NCBI GenBank assembly: GCA_022706235.1 | Contig: JAKJCY010000022.1 | Coordinates: forward strand, 1 to 36,972 | DNA length: 36,972 bases | DNA from: Candidatus Hydrogenedentota bacterium | Lineage (GTDB): Bacteria; Hydrogenedentota; Hydrogenedentia; Hydrogenedentales; CAITNO01 | Direction of reading: 5' to 3' | In this document: positions 1 through 8,833 of the stretch, one piece after another | How positions within the stretch are numbered: position 1 is the stretch's first letter | Layout of the letters: each line of letters opens with the position of its first letter | The notes under the pieces: generated by a model | What the model saw: only the letters and a program-made list of their open reading frames with translations | Told to the model about the DNA's origin: nothing | Database searches by the model: none | Made by a program: the position numbers and the translations under genes

Positions 1-324
1 TTGACGCCTCAACAGAGGGTGTAAAACGGCATAACTCCATCAAATAGAATAAGTTGTGCCTTAAGTTAGTGCCATTCTAGTCTGTCCCTGAATTACCGTC
101 CCTGAATTACCCTAAAGGCAAACCATAGTTGTTGGGTGATGCCTCATCCCACGCCGCGAACGTTCGACTCGTGGAAAGTGACTGAACCGACTGGAACAGG
201 GGGACGTCTTCCGTCAGAATGGATGGGCGCAATCAATCAGAATACGCACGCCGCAAAATGATGCGTTTATTTCTTCCAAAAAACGATTTTTTATTGCTAA
301 AATATCAATAATTTAATTATACTT

Positions 325-407
325 GTCATTGCGAACAAAGTGAAGCAATCCCGTTTGCAGCAGGCGTGTTTTTACGCCGAGTTCGCTTCGCTGCGCTCGC
401 GATGACG
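325..407. repeat. Imperfect inverted repeat, tcattgcga type
   Basis: The left arm at about 325-351 (tgtcattgcgaac...) and the right arm at about 379-407 (...gctcgcgatgacggg) are imperfect reverse complements, roughly 20 of 27 positions. Similar tcattgcga...gaagcaatc sequences occur as dispersed intergenic repeats in many environmental bacterial genomes, so this is probably a REP/MITE-like unit and not a gene. Confidence 0.5.
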
Positions 408-434
408 GGGTAACGAGATTACCTTTTTCCCTCG

Positions 435-455
435 TTCCCAAATTCCATTTGGGAA
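435..455. repeat. Short palindrome, 8-bp arms
   Basis: The arms ttcccaaa (435-442) and tttgggaa (448-455) are perfect reverse complements around a 5-base loop. The same core recurs at 556-580 and as a half-site at 681-693. Confidence 0.6.
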
Positions 456-555
456 TGCTGTTGTCGGCGAAGTTCCACTTCGCAACTTTAGGTGCGTGCC
501 GGAATACACCAGACGTACCAGCGCGAAAAAGGAAATCGAATTTCAAGAGAGATTG

Positions 556-580
556 CGTTCCCAAATGAAATTTGGGAACG
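556..580. repeat. Short palindrome, 11-bp arms
   Basis: The arms cgttcccaaat (556-566) and atttgggaacg (570-580) are perfect reverse complements with a 3-base loop. This is the strongest copy of the local gttcccaaa family. A half-site atttgggaacgag lies at 681-693. Confidence 0.65.
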
Positions 581-835
581 AGTCTGCACGCCCGCAGGCC
601 GCCCATACTACGAGAAAACGATGGATCATATATCCTGTAAAATGAATAAGATAAAGACGTTTTCTTGGGAAAACAATGGAATTTGGGAACGAGTTGCCAT
701 GAGCCTATGGCTCACCCGGAAACCACGAAAATATCATAGGAATTTTCGAAGTAGACACTTTTTGTTTTTGATAATGGTATTTCGTAACGAAGGTCCTGAT
801 TCAGCACGCAGGAACCTCAAGGAGCGCATAAAGTA

Positions 836-1270
836 ATGTCTGCAGGCGACCATATTATAGTGAAACGGATGGGGGGCGCGTATCAGCATCATGGGATTGA
901 CATGGGCGACGGCACGGTTATCCATTTTTCCGGAGAACCACTGCATCAGGTGGAAGCCAAGGTGTGCCGGGTACCCATGGAAGCATTTCTCCAGGGCGGC
1001 CAGAAGGGGATTTTGCGTTATTCGGAAGGCGTCGACGTGCTGCCCGTTGAAGAAACACTTCACCTGGCAGAGGAACACTTAGATAAAACCGGTTACAGTC
1101 TATTCCGAAATAATTGTGAACATTTCGCCACCTATTGCAAGACGGGCAAAAAGTCCAGCCTGCAAGTGAAACGATATGTCCGTGTTGGCGTTACCATTGC
1201 CGCAGTGGGACTTGTGGCGGCTGAAACCTATATCAAGAATAAACGCAAAAAGGACCTGAAACGCACCTAA
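836..1270 (+). CDS. LRAT/H-rev107-like (NlpC/P60 superfamily) protein with C-terminal membrane helix
   Basis: This 144-residue protein has the permuted papain-like LRAT layout. A His follows a Tyr (YQHHG, likely catalytic H18), a second His sits in VIHFSG (H30), and the nucleophile Cys is in the signature NNCEHFA (C94). Residues about 117-130 form one hydrophobic segment followed by a lysine-rich tail, so it is probably a tail-anchored inner-membrane protein facing the cytoplasm. LRAT-fold enzymes are thiol acyltransferases or phospholipases in eukaryotes; bacterial substrates are mostly unknown. An aaggagcg ribosome site lies about 11 bases before the ATG. The putrescine genes start 42 bases downstream, so it may be co-transcribed with them, though no functional link is obvious. 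Confidence 0.75.
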   Translation: MSAGDHIIVKRMGGAYQHHGIDMGDGTVIHFSGEPLHQVEAKVCRVPMEAFLQGGQKGILRYSEGVDVLPVEETLHLAEEHLDKTGYSLFRNNCEHFATYCKTGKKSSLQVKRYVRVGVTIAAVGLVAAETYIKNKRKKDLKRT

Positions 1271-1312
1271 GTTTAGTTGCTCCCGCACGAGCCTTGACCG
1301 AAGGAATGTACC

Positions 1313-2215
1313 GTGATGGTAAACTCAATATCCTCTCACAAATTCACGCTTGCCCTGGTACAGATGTCCATGGACGAAGACGTGGAAACCAACATCAACC
1401 ACGCCATTGGATGGTGTGAAAAGGCCGTACGTCAAAGCGCCCAGGTCATCTGTCTCCCTGAACTGTTTGCCTCCCGATACTTTTGTCAACGGGAAGACAC
1501 CGGCCGGTTCCAGTATGCGGAAAGCGCTGACGGGCCCTTGATGAAACGGTTTGCCCGATTTTCAGAGGAAAATGCGGTCGTGATGATTGTGCCGTTTTTC
1601 GAACGGCGCGGTCCGGGGGTCTATCACAACAGCGTCATGGTCATCAATGCGGACGGAAACCCGCTGGGCTTGTATCGGAAGATGCATATTCCGGATGATC
1701 CCGCCTACTATGAAAAATATTATTTCGCTCCGGGCGATCTGGGATTCAAAGCCTTCGACACACACTACGGCAGGATTGCACCGCTGATTTGCTGGGACCA
1801 ATGGTACCCTGAAGCGGCCCGGGTCGCGGCACTACGCGGTGCCGGGACACTTCTGTACCCCACAGCCATAGGATGGCATCCTCATGAAAAAGACGCCTTC
1901 GGTGAGGTACAGTTGGACGCCTGGCGAACAGTACAGCGGGGCCATGCCATCGCCAACGGCGTTTATCTTGGCGCCGCCAACCGGGTTGGTTTTGAACCGG
2001 AAGAGCACCAGGCCGGCATACAGTTCTGGGGTTCCTCCTTCATCTGCGGCCCCCAGGGAGAACTTCTAGCGGAGTCCTCTTCTGACGGGGAAGAACTGCT
2101 TCTGGCGGAAATCGACCCGGAACATCTTGAAACCATACGGCAGAACTGGCCTTTCCTGAGAGACCGCCGGATAGAAGCGTACGAAGGGATACAACACCGC
2201 TTTTTGGATAGGTGA
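1313..2215 (+). CDS. aguB: N-carbamoylputrescine amidase
   Basis: This 300-residue nitrilase-superfamily amidase hydrolyses N-carbamoylputrescine to putrescine, CO2 and ammonia, the last step of the agmatine route. The catalytic triad is visible: E50 in LPELF, K123 in RKMHIPDD and C160 in LICWDQWYPEAAR. The CWDQWYPE and KMHIPDDP motifs are typical of the plant/bacterial AguB subgroup. The start is a GTG immediately followed by ATG, with aagga about 8 bases upstream. The agmatine deiminase gene begins 15 bases downstream, which strongly supports the assignment. Confidence 0.93.
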   Translation: MMVNSISSHKFTLALVQMSMDEDVETNINHAIGWCEKAVRQSAQVICLPELFASRYFCQREDTGRFQYAESADGPLMKRFARFSEENAVVMIVPFFERRGPGVYHNSVMVINADGNPLGLYRKMHIPDDPAYYEKYYFAPGDLGFKAFDTHYGRIAPLICWDQWYPEAARVAALRGAGTLLYPTAIGWHPHEKDAFGEVQLDAWRTVQRGHAIANGVYLGAANRVGFEPEEHQAGIQFWGSSFICGPQGELLAESSSDGEELLLAEIDPEHLETIRQNWPFLRDRRIEAYEGIQHRFLDR

Positions 2216-2230
2216 GATACAAACATCGAT

Positions 2231-3301
2231 ATGCCAAAACCAAAACTTTCAACAACAACTCAAGGGGCACGGCTTCCCGCCGAATGGGAACCTCACCGGG
2301 CGACGCATCTTGCCTTTCCCTTCAACAAACAGGACTGGCCGGGCAAGTTTATCCCGGTTCTCTGGGCGTTTGTTGAGATTATCCGACATCTGGCGCCCCA
2401 CGAAAAAATACATTTGGCTGTTGAAGGCGATGCTGCCCGCCGTCGGGCGGAGCGCATGTGTAAAGATGCGGGTATCGATACCGGGGTACTGGAATTTCAT
2501 GTCGCGCCCCTGGACCGCGGCTGGATGCGAGACATCTCCCCCTTTTTCATCAAGGGTCCGCGCGGCAGATTGTCCGCCGTTAAATTCCGGTTTAACGGCT
2601 GGGCAAAATATGATAATCACACCCGGGATGAACGGTGGCCCGGTGAAATTGCCGGGGCCTTGAAGCTCCCCCTGCATCCTGCCATTCATAAGGGCCGCCC
2701 GGTCGTCCTGGAGGGGGGGGGCGTGGACACGAACGGTTGCGGTGACTTGCTCACAACGGAAGAATGCCTTTTAGAGAATACCTGCCAAGTCCGAAATCCG
2801 GGGTTTTCCAGGCAAGACTATGAGGCGGTGTTCAGGAAGTATCTGGGCATCCGAAACGTGCTCTGGCTGGGCGCGGGCATCACGGGAGATGACACGCACG
2901 GCCACATCGATGATATTTGCCGTTTCGTAACTCCCACAACCGTCGTTCTATGCCGTGAAACCAATCCAAAAGATATTAACTACCCTGTGCTGGAAGAAAA
3001 CCGGGAACGCCTTGAAGACATACGCCTTCACGGCGGACAACCGCTCACGGTCATTGACCTGCCCATGCCTTCTCCCCTCTTCTTCCGCGGTTTCCGTTTG
3101 CCGGCCAGTTATGCCAATTTTTATATCGCCAATAATACCGTCCTTGTTCCGACATTTAACGATGCAAAGGACTACCAGGCCCTCGGAATACTGACGGAAT
3201 TGTTTCCCGACCGGCACGTGGCGGGAATCCACGCCGTAGACCTGGTATGGGGGTTTGGCACGCTGCACTGCCTGTCGCACGAGGAGCCTTTGACACCCTG
3301 A
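2231..3301 (+). CDS. aguA: Agmatine deiminase
   Basis: This 356-residue member of the peptidyl-arginine-deiminase-like guanidino-modifying family converts agmatine to N-carbamoylputrescine. Visible motifs are WMRDISP (98-104), the EGGG substrate loop (161-164), HGHIDD (223-228) and the C-terminal nucleophile C347 in GFGTLHCLSH. Length is normal for the family. It follows aguB by 15 bases, so both steps from agmatine to putrescine are encoded together. No arginine decarboxylase is present in the window, so agmatine must come from a gene elsewhere or from outside. Confidence 0.93.
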   Translation: MPKPKLSTTTQGARLPAEWEPHRATHLAFPFNKQDWPGKFIPVLWAFVEIIRHLAPHEKIHLAVEGDAARRRAERMCKDAGIDTGVLEFHVAPLDRGWMRDISPFFIKGPRGRLSAVKFRFNGWAKYDNHTRDERWPGEIAGALKLPLHPAIHKGRPVVLEGGGVDTNGCGDLLTTEECLLENTCQVRNPGFSRQDYEAVFRKYLGIRNVLWLGAGITGDDTHGHIDDICRFVTPTTVVLCRETNPKDINYPVLEENRERLEDIRLHGGQPLTVIDLPMPSPLFFRGFRLPASYANFYIANNTVLVPTFNDAKDYQALGILTELFPDRHVAGIHAVDLVWGFGTLHCLSHEEPLTP

Positions 3302-3394
3302 CGGGGAAGGACGTACCGACTGTTTTATTTATAGTGATCTTGAGTGCGGGCAGCGCCCGCGCTGAAACGCCCGTATGAGAAAGAAGTTTTTCCT

Positions 3395-5533
3395 ATGAAG
3401 ACCATCAACCTGATTTTCGGCTGTCATGCCCACCAACCGGTCGGCAACTTTGACTTTGTTTTTGAACGGGCCTACCGGGAATGTTACCGCCCTTTTCTCG
3501 ATGTATTGGAGCACTTTCCGGGCGTCCAGGTTACCATGCATTTTACTGGTCCGCTCCTGGACTGGTTTGAACACGCCGCCCCGGATTTTCTGGACCGTCT
3601 CGCGGCATTGGTAAGCAGTGGACAGATAGAAATGATGGGCGGCGGCTATTATGAACCGCTTCTATGCGCCATCCCGGAACGGGACGCCCTGCGACAGATT
3701 GAACGGATGCACCTCTATTGCGAGAAACGATTCGGCGCAAAGGTACGGGGCATGTGGCTGACGGAACGTGTCTGGGAACCGCAGATGGCGCATATTCTGG
3801 CCAAATCCGGCATCGAATATACCCCGCTGGATGACGCGCATTTTCTCTGCTCCGGCCTGGAGCCAGAACAGATGTTCGGCTATTACATGACCGAAGACGA
3901 GGGCTTTACCGTGAAAGTCTTTCCCATACTGGAGCGGTTACGCTATTTGGTTCCATTCCACCAGGTAGAGGAAACCATAACCTGGCTGAATGACCAAGCC
4001 ACGGAGTCGGGAACACGATGTGCGGTGCTTCACGACGATTACGAAAAATTCGGGGTGTGGCCGGGAACAAACAAGAGCGTCTATAAAGAAGGATGGCTGG
4101 AGCATTTTTTTCAGGCGTTGACCGAAAACAAGGACTGGCTGCACAGCGTTACCTATTCGCAATACCTGGACGCCAATACCGCCCTTGGCCGCACCTACAT
4201 CCCTTGCGCGTCTTATGATGAAATGATGACCTGGGCCCTGCCGACGGCCATGCAACGGGAACTCGTGCGGGCCCGGGAAAAACTCCGCCAATCGCCCGAT
4301 TTGCACCAGAGGTGTGCCCGATTCATGCGAGGAGGATTCTGGCGGAGTTTTCTATCTAAATATGAGGAATCCAACAACATCCAGAAGCGGATGCTGCGCA
4401 CCAGCACACGCCTGGACCGGCTGCGCCGTGAAATGCCTGCGTCTGAAATGCTTGACGAGGCCGAAAAGATGCTGCACCAAGGCCAATGTAACTGCGCCTA
4501 TTGGCATGGTGTTTTCGGCGGCCTCTATCTGAATCACCTGCGCACCGCACTGTATGAAAAGATTATTGCATCAGACGCACTTATGGACGCAGTAGAAGTC
4601 CGTGACACGGCGCAAAGCCGTTTTGTAGCGGTGGACTTTGATGCGGACGGAAACTTGGAGGGCATACTTGAAAATGACCATATCGCGCTATTCTTCAAGC
4701 CCTCTGATGGGGGCACCCTGTTTGAATTTGACTACAAGCCACAACCCTTTAATTTTGGGAATGTACTTACACGTCGGGAAGAAGTATACCACGACCAGCT
4801 TCGCCACGGCGGCGTTCTGGTGGGAGAGGAATCCGGGGGCGACCTGAGCATACACGATCTTGTTAAAGCCAAAGAAAAAGACTTGGATAAACTGCTTGTT
4901 TACGATCCCTGGCGCCGCGTTTCCCTGCGTGACCGTTTTATCGCGAACACCGCCTCTGCGGACTCTTTATGGAGCGGTCTGGAACCGGAACTGGGCTCTT
5001 TCGCCAGGCATCCATACACCATGTCCGGAAAAGACGGCCAGATTTCCCTGGAAGCATACGGTACTATTGCCGGCACGGCAGGAGGACTACTGCATCTCCA
5101 GAAAAACGTGAAGTTGCCGCGTGGAGAATCCTGTTTTGATGTAACCTATACTATCCATTTTGACTGCGCGCTCCCATCTGATATACTTTTCGGGGTAGAA
5201 CTGGCCGTTAATTTCCTTACGGGGAATGCGCCCGACCGTTACCTTTGGTCTGAGCACATCAAGGTGGATGATGGAAGATTGGGCGTACGTGGAGAACTGC
5301 CGGCGACAAAGCACCTTGCGGCAAGGGACGACTGGCAACGTCTCGAACTTGCGTTTTCTTTTTTGCCTCCGGCCCGAGTGTTCCGGTTCCCCTTGGATAC
5401 GGTCAGCCAATCTGAAGATGGACAGGAACGCGTGCATCAGGGATGCATCTTGCTGCCCTGCTGGAACCTTCCTGGAGACGGAAAAGAATTCACTATCGAT
5501 TTTCGCGTAATGGCATCCAGATTGATTGATTAA
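3395..5533 (+). CDS. GH57 4-alpha-glucanotransferase / alpha-amylase
   Basis: This 712-residue glycoside hydrolase family 57 enzyme has an N-terminal (beta/alpha)7 barrel beginning with the family signature FGCHAHQPVGNF. The nucleophile is E124 in WLTERVWEP, and the acid/base is D214 or D215 in LHDDYEKFGVWPG. These positions nearly coincide with Glu123/Asp214 of the Thermococcus litoralis glucanotransferase. The C-terminal half resembles the DUF1925/DUF1926 beta-sandwich of that subgroup. I chose the ATG at 3395, which has a purine-rich agaaagaag upstream, over a GTG in frame at 3344. No signal peptide is seen, so it likely acts on cytoplasmic glycogen or maltodextrin. Amylase and transferase activities cannot be separated by sequence alone. 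Confidence 0.88.
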   Translation: MKTINLIFGCHAHQPVGNFDFVFERAYRECYRPFLDVLEHFPGVQVTMHFTGPLLDWFEHAAPDFLDRLAALVSSGQIEMMGGGYYEPLLCAIPERDALRQIERMHLYCEKRFGAKVRGMWLTERVWEPQMAHILAKSGIEYTPLDDAHFLCSGLEPEQMFGYYMTEDEGFTVKVFPILERLRYLVPFHQVEETITWLNDQATESGTRCAVLHDDYEKFGVWPGTNKSVYKEGWLEHFFQALTENKDWLHSVTYSQYLDANTALGRTYIPCASYDEMMTWALPTAMQRELVRAREKLRQSPDLHQRCARFMRGGFWRSFLSKYEESNNIQKRMLRTSTRLDRLRREMPASEMLDEAEKMLHQGQCNCAYWHGVFGGLYLNHLRTALYEKIIASDALMDAVEVRDTAQSRFVAVDFDADGNLEGILENDHIALFFKPSDGGTLFEFDYKPQPFNFGNVLTRREEVYHDQLRHGGVLVGEESGGDLSIHDLVKAKEKDLDKLLVYDPWRRVSLRDRFIANTASADSLWSGLEPELGSFARHPYTMSGKDGQISLEAYGTIAGTAGGLLHLQKNVKLPRGESCFDVTYTIHFDCALPSDILFGVELAVNFLTGNAPDRYLWSEHIKVDDGRLGVRGELPATKHLAARDDWQRLELAFSFLPPARVFRFPLDTVSQSEDGQERVHQGCILLPCWNLPGDGKEFTIDFRVMASRLID

Positions 5534-5640
5534 CTATTTCTCACATTGAATCAAGGTATGATTAGAACTGTAATTTTTTTTCGTGATTATCCCAACCCCT
5601 AAGACACGATCATTATTGGACAGGTAAGGGTGCATGTATT

Positions 5641-5913
5641 ATGTATGATGTCAGTGGAGACGTAGTAGTCAATAACGCTTTGGGCATTCATGCACGCCCA
5701 GCGGCAGCACTTGCACGGCGCGCCTCTGAGTTTGAAAGTGATATATATATACGCTATGACGACAACCTTGTGAATGCCAAGAGCATTATGGGGTTGCTTA
5801 CGCTTGGCGCCGCGCACGGGACCAGACTGGTGATTCATTGTAAAGGTCCGGACGCATCGGGAGCCCTTGCGGCAATCAAGCAAATATTTGAATCCGGTTT
5901 TGGCGAACCCTAA
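5641..5913 (+). CDS. HPr family phosphocarrier protein
   Basis: This 90-residue phosphocarrier accepts a phosphate from enzyme I. The phospho-His is H17 in ALGIHARPAA, and a regulatory-type Ser is at 48 in AKSIMGLL, equivalent to HPr Ser46 and the target of HPr kinase where that enzyme exists. It is the first gene of a three-gene phosphotransfer cluster, and the fusion gene begins 24 bases downstream. No EIIA, EIIB or EIIC gene is nearby, which points to a regulatory (PTS-Ntr-like) or incomplete system and not to a dedicated sugar transporter. Confidence 0.93.
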   Translation: MYDVSGDVVVNNALGIHARPAAALARRASEFESDIYIRYDDNLVNAKSIMGLLTLGAAHGTRLVIHCKGPDASGALAAIKQIFESGFGEP

Positions 5914-5937
5914 ACGTAACCGTGACAGGAGCATCTC

Positions 5938-6915
5938 TTGGAAAGACACCTGAAAGGCACTGGTATCTCCCAAAAAAGCGTTTCGGGAGAAGTATTTGTA
6001 TTTTCACACTACCATCGTAATGGCAGCATTTCCCGCTATTCCATTTCCGATGTGGAAAACGAGTTGCGACGTCTGAATGAAGCCATCGAAGCCACACGCA
6101 AGGACTTGACCTCCATCTACAATCAGATGCATGTAGACGGATACAAGGCTCATGCGGATATCGTTCGCACCCATCTGATGATACTGGATGATGAATCTTT
6201 TTACAACGAAGTGGTTATTTCCCTCGAACAAAAACGTTACAACATAGAGCACGTTCTTGATATCCGCGCCAAACAGTATATACAAATGCTGGAGCCGATT
6301 GATGATCCCAGATTCAGGGAGCGAACCGAGGACCTTCTCATAGTCATTGACCACATTTTGCGCCACTTGAAACCTGCATCAGGCGACGTAACTCCTGCCG
6401 CCTCCGCTAAGATAATCGTGGCCCGCAACCTTTCACCCTCGGACCTGGCCTTCCCGGCCCTGGAAAACGCCGCCGGCCTGATAACGGAAGCGGGGGGAAT
6501 GGCCTGTTGCCCGTCCGTTATGGCACATGCCCTTGAAATACCCGCCGTAATAGACGTGGCGGATATCGTGGAGCAGGTGACCGACGGTGCCAACGCCGTA
6601 CTTGACTGTGTCAAGGGCCTCGTCATTCTGGATCCTGAACCACAAACCATTTTGCGATACCATGAGGAGGCGAGGGACGAAGTTGAAATCAAGGATCCCT
6701 TGGGACTGCATGTTCGGCCATCCTCGCAACTGGCCGAGTGCGCGTCAAAATTCAAATGCGAGATTTCCATAAATAACAACGGGCACCAGGTAAACGGAAA
6801 AAGCCTCTTAGGAATACTAAGTTTAAATGCACCCTTTGAAAGCCGCCTTGAAGTAATCTGCAAGGGGTCTGACGCGTCGGCAGCGTTGAAAGCAATCAAG
6901 GAAGTTCCCCTGTAA
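5938..6915 (+). CDS. Degenerate enzyme I N-terminal half fused to an HPr domain
   Basis: This 325-residue protein matches the downstream enzyme I through residue about 240 (shared LNEAIEATR, IDDPRFRERT, ALEIPAV), then switches to an HPr domain (about 248-325) in place of the PEP-binding barrel. The HPr part keeps its phospho-His (H258, GLHVRP) and regulatory Ser (S289, KSLLG). In the enzyme I part the active segment SVTSHSAILAR has become GMACCPSVMAH, so the phospho-His is replaced by C191. With no barrel and no His it should be unable to take phosphate from PEP. It may be a scaffold, decoy or regulatory HPr. The start is TTG with AGGAG six bases upstream. The frame is intact over its full length, which argues against simple decay. 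Confidence 0.85.
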   Translation: MERHLKGTGISQKSVSGEVFVFSHYHRNGSISRYSISDVENELRRLNEAIEATRKDLTSIYNQMHVDGYKAHADIVRTHLMILDDESFYNEVVISLEQKRYNIEHVLDIRAKQYIQMLEPIDDPRFRERTEDLLIVIDHILRHLKPASGDVTPAASAKIIVARNLSPSDLAFPALENAAGLITEAGGMACCPSVMAHALEIPAVIDVADIVEQVTDGANAVLDCVKGLVILDPEPQTILRYHEEARDEVEIKDPLGLHVRPSSQLAECASKFKCEISINNNGHQVNGKSLLGILSLNAPFESRLEVICKGSDASAALKAIKEVPL

Positions 6916-7034
6916 ACCGCACGTGTATCTTCCTGTGATGAAAAGGCCGCTGCCAGACAGCAGGGCCTTGATACCGGATAATTCAAACGCTTGTGTGCAT
7001 CATACTATTATCTTAAACAACCGGAGATGGTTTA

Positions 7035-8810
7035 TTGGAAACATACCTACAAGGGATCGGCGTATCGCCGGGAATTGCACTGGCGGCGGCACTAAGGTTT
7101 TCCCATGACGCGTATGATGTGCCGCAGTATACCATTACGGATCTGGCCGCGGAACAAAGACGCCTCAATGAGGCGATCGAGGCGACACGCAGCGACTTAA
7201 ACTCCATTTACAACCATACCGTCGAAGGCCTGGGTAAAACGCATGCGGAAATATTCCGCGCCCACATAATGATTCTGGATGATGTTGCGCTTCGTGAAGA
7301 TATCGCACATCAACTTGAGATAGAGCAACATAATGTCGAATTTATCCTCCATAATCTCGCCAAACGCTATGTTCAGGCCATGAGCCAAATAGATGATCCG
7401 CGTTTCCGTGAGAGGACGGCGGATATGTTGGATGTCGTTGATCGTCTTCTGCGCCATCTTCTCGCAGCCGAGCGCCCCAACTTGCGCCACTTGGAACGCA
7501 CCAGCGTTATCATTGCTCGAGACCTGACCCCGTCGGACACGGCCTCGATGGATATTACCAAAGCCATCGGGCTCGCGGTGGAGGCGGGCAGCGTTACCAG
7601 CCATTCAGCCATTCTGGCGCGTGCCTTGGAAATCCCGGCGGTAGTCGGCATTCCGAATGTGTTTGAAACCGTTCCCGCCGGCGCGACCGTCATCGTTGAC
7701 GGCACCGCAGGACAGATCATTATTAATCCAGAGGCGGCGACTATAGCCCGCTATGAGAAGGCGCGGCAGACGCTGGCATTGCGACAAAGAAAACTGCTTC
7801 AAACCAGCGCCAAAGGACCTGCATTAACCTCCGATGGCGTGGAAGTGGAACTCTGTGCCAATATTGAGCTGCCTTTTGAAATTGAACACAGCCTGCGGGT
7901 AAACGCCCACGGAATAGGCCTGTATCGAACCGAGTATCTGTTCATCAACCGGGATACCCTTCCCAATGAAGAAGAGCAATATGAGGCTTATGCCCATGTG
8001 GTACGCTCTCTTGCCCCCCTGCCCGTCACTCTGCGCACCATTGATATCGGCGGTGACAAATTTATCGCTCACCTTCAGATGCTGAAAGAAGACAATCCAC
8101 AACTGGGCTGGCGCGCGGTCCGCTTCTGCCTGGCCCGGCCCGATATTTTCAAGACCCAGCTTCGGGCCATGTTGCGAGCCAGCATCCACGGTAATTTGCG
8201 AATCATGTTTCCCATGATTAGCGGTATTGAAGAGCTCCGTCAGGTAAAAACCATCGTAAATGAGGTGCGCCACGAGTTGGACCAGAAAAACATCGAGTAC
8301 AATCCAACCATTCAAATCGGGTCAATGATTGAAGTGCCGTCCGCGGTAGCCCTTGCCGACCTCCTGGCTGAGGAATGCGACTTCTTCAGCCTCGGCACGA
8401 ATGATCTGATCCAATACTTACTGGCGGTTGACCGGGTAAATGAAAAGATTGCCCATTTATATCAACCCACCCATCCTGCGGTTTTGCGTATGATTCATAC
8501 CGCAGCAGAAGCGGCACGGGCAGCGGGCATCTCCTGCAGCATTTGCGGGGAAATGGCCGGTGATCCGTTATATACGGAATTGCTGCTGGGTTTGGGTATC
8601 TCTTCCTTGAGCATGGCTCCCGTCTCCATTCCGCTGGTACGCTCCGGCATCAGCCGGATTTCCTTCAAAGACGCCCAGGCCTTTGCCGTGCAAGTGCTGC
8701 AAATGCACACGGCAACCGAGATAAAAGAACTTATCACGCAGCGGTATCAATTACGGGAAGAGGCGGGCGAAAACGGATCTGACGCTTGCGTTAACCCGAT
8801 TCTTGAATAG
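7035..8810 (+). CDS. ptsI: Phosphoenolpyruvate-protein phosphotransferase (PTS enzyme I)
   Basis: This 591-residue full-length enzyme I transfers phosphate from PEP to HPr. In order it shows the HPr-binding helical domain, the phospho-His H190 in VTSHSAILARALEIPAV, the barrel arginine in GIGLYRTEYLF (R298), E433 in GSMIEVPSA, N456/D457 in SLGTNDLIQY and the catalytic C504 in CGEMAGD. All catalytic residues are present, in contrast to the degenerate paralogue just upstream. The start is TTG at 7035 with ggag about eight bases before it. The 119-base gap after the fusion gene may contain a separate promoter. It is the only enzyme I in the window able to charge the two HPr domains. Confidence 0.95.
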   Translation: METYLQGIGVSPGIALAAALRFSHDAYDVPQYTITDLAAEQRRLNEAIEATRSDLNSIYNHTVEGLGKTHAEIFRAHIMILDDVALREDIAHQLEIEQHNVEFILHNLAKRYVQAMSQIDDPRFRERTADMLDVVDRLLRHLLAAERPNLRHLERTSVIIARDLTPSDTASMDITKAIGLAVEAGSVTSHSAILARALEIPAVVGIPNVFETVPAGATVIVDGTAGQIIINPEAATIARYEKARQTLALRQRKLLQTSAKGPALTSDGVEVELCANIELPFEIEHSLRVNAHGIGLYRTEYLFINRDTLPNEEEQYEAYAHVVRSLAPLPVTLRTIDIGGDKFIAHLQMLKEDNPQLGWRAVRFCLARPDIFKTQLRAMLRASIHGNLRIMFPMISGIEELRQVKTIVNEVRHELDQKNIEYNPTIQIGSMIEVPSAVALADLLAEECDFFSLGTNDLIQYLLAVDRVNEKIAHLYQPTHPAVLRMIHTAAEAARAAGISCSICGEMAGDPLYTELLLGLGISSLSMAPVSIPLVRSGISRISFKDAQAFAVQVLQMHTATEIKELITQRYQLREEAGENGSDACVNPILE

Positions 8811-8833
8811 CAACTCCCGGATATATATGCGCG

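Larger units (their letters stand above)
1..835. other. Non-coding region with palindromic repeats
   Basis: No convincing gene is visible. The open frames here (for example 492-836 on + and 313-606 on -) run straight through palindromes and have no recognisable domain. The stretch holds a 14-base direct repeat near 90-115 (two copies of a cgtccctgaattac-like unit), an AT-rich block around 270-325, and several inverted repeats listed separately. It looks like intergenic DNA colonised by REP-like elements upstream of the LRAT-like gene. Confidence 0.6.

Noticed and set aside
313-836. Two open frames (minus 313-606, plus 492-836) as small genes
   Set aside because: Both are translations of the palindromic repeats; they show no domain or family resemblance, and the plus-strand frame has no clear ribosome site.
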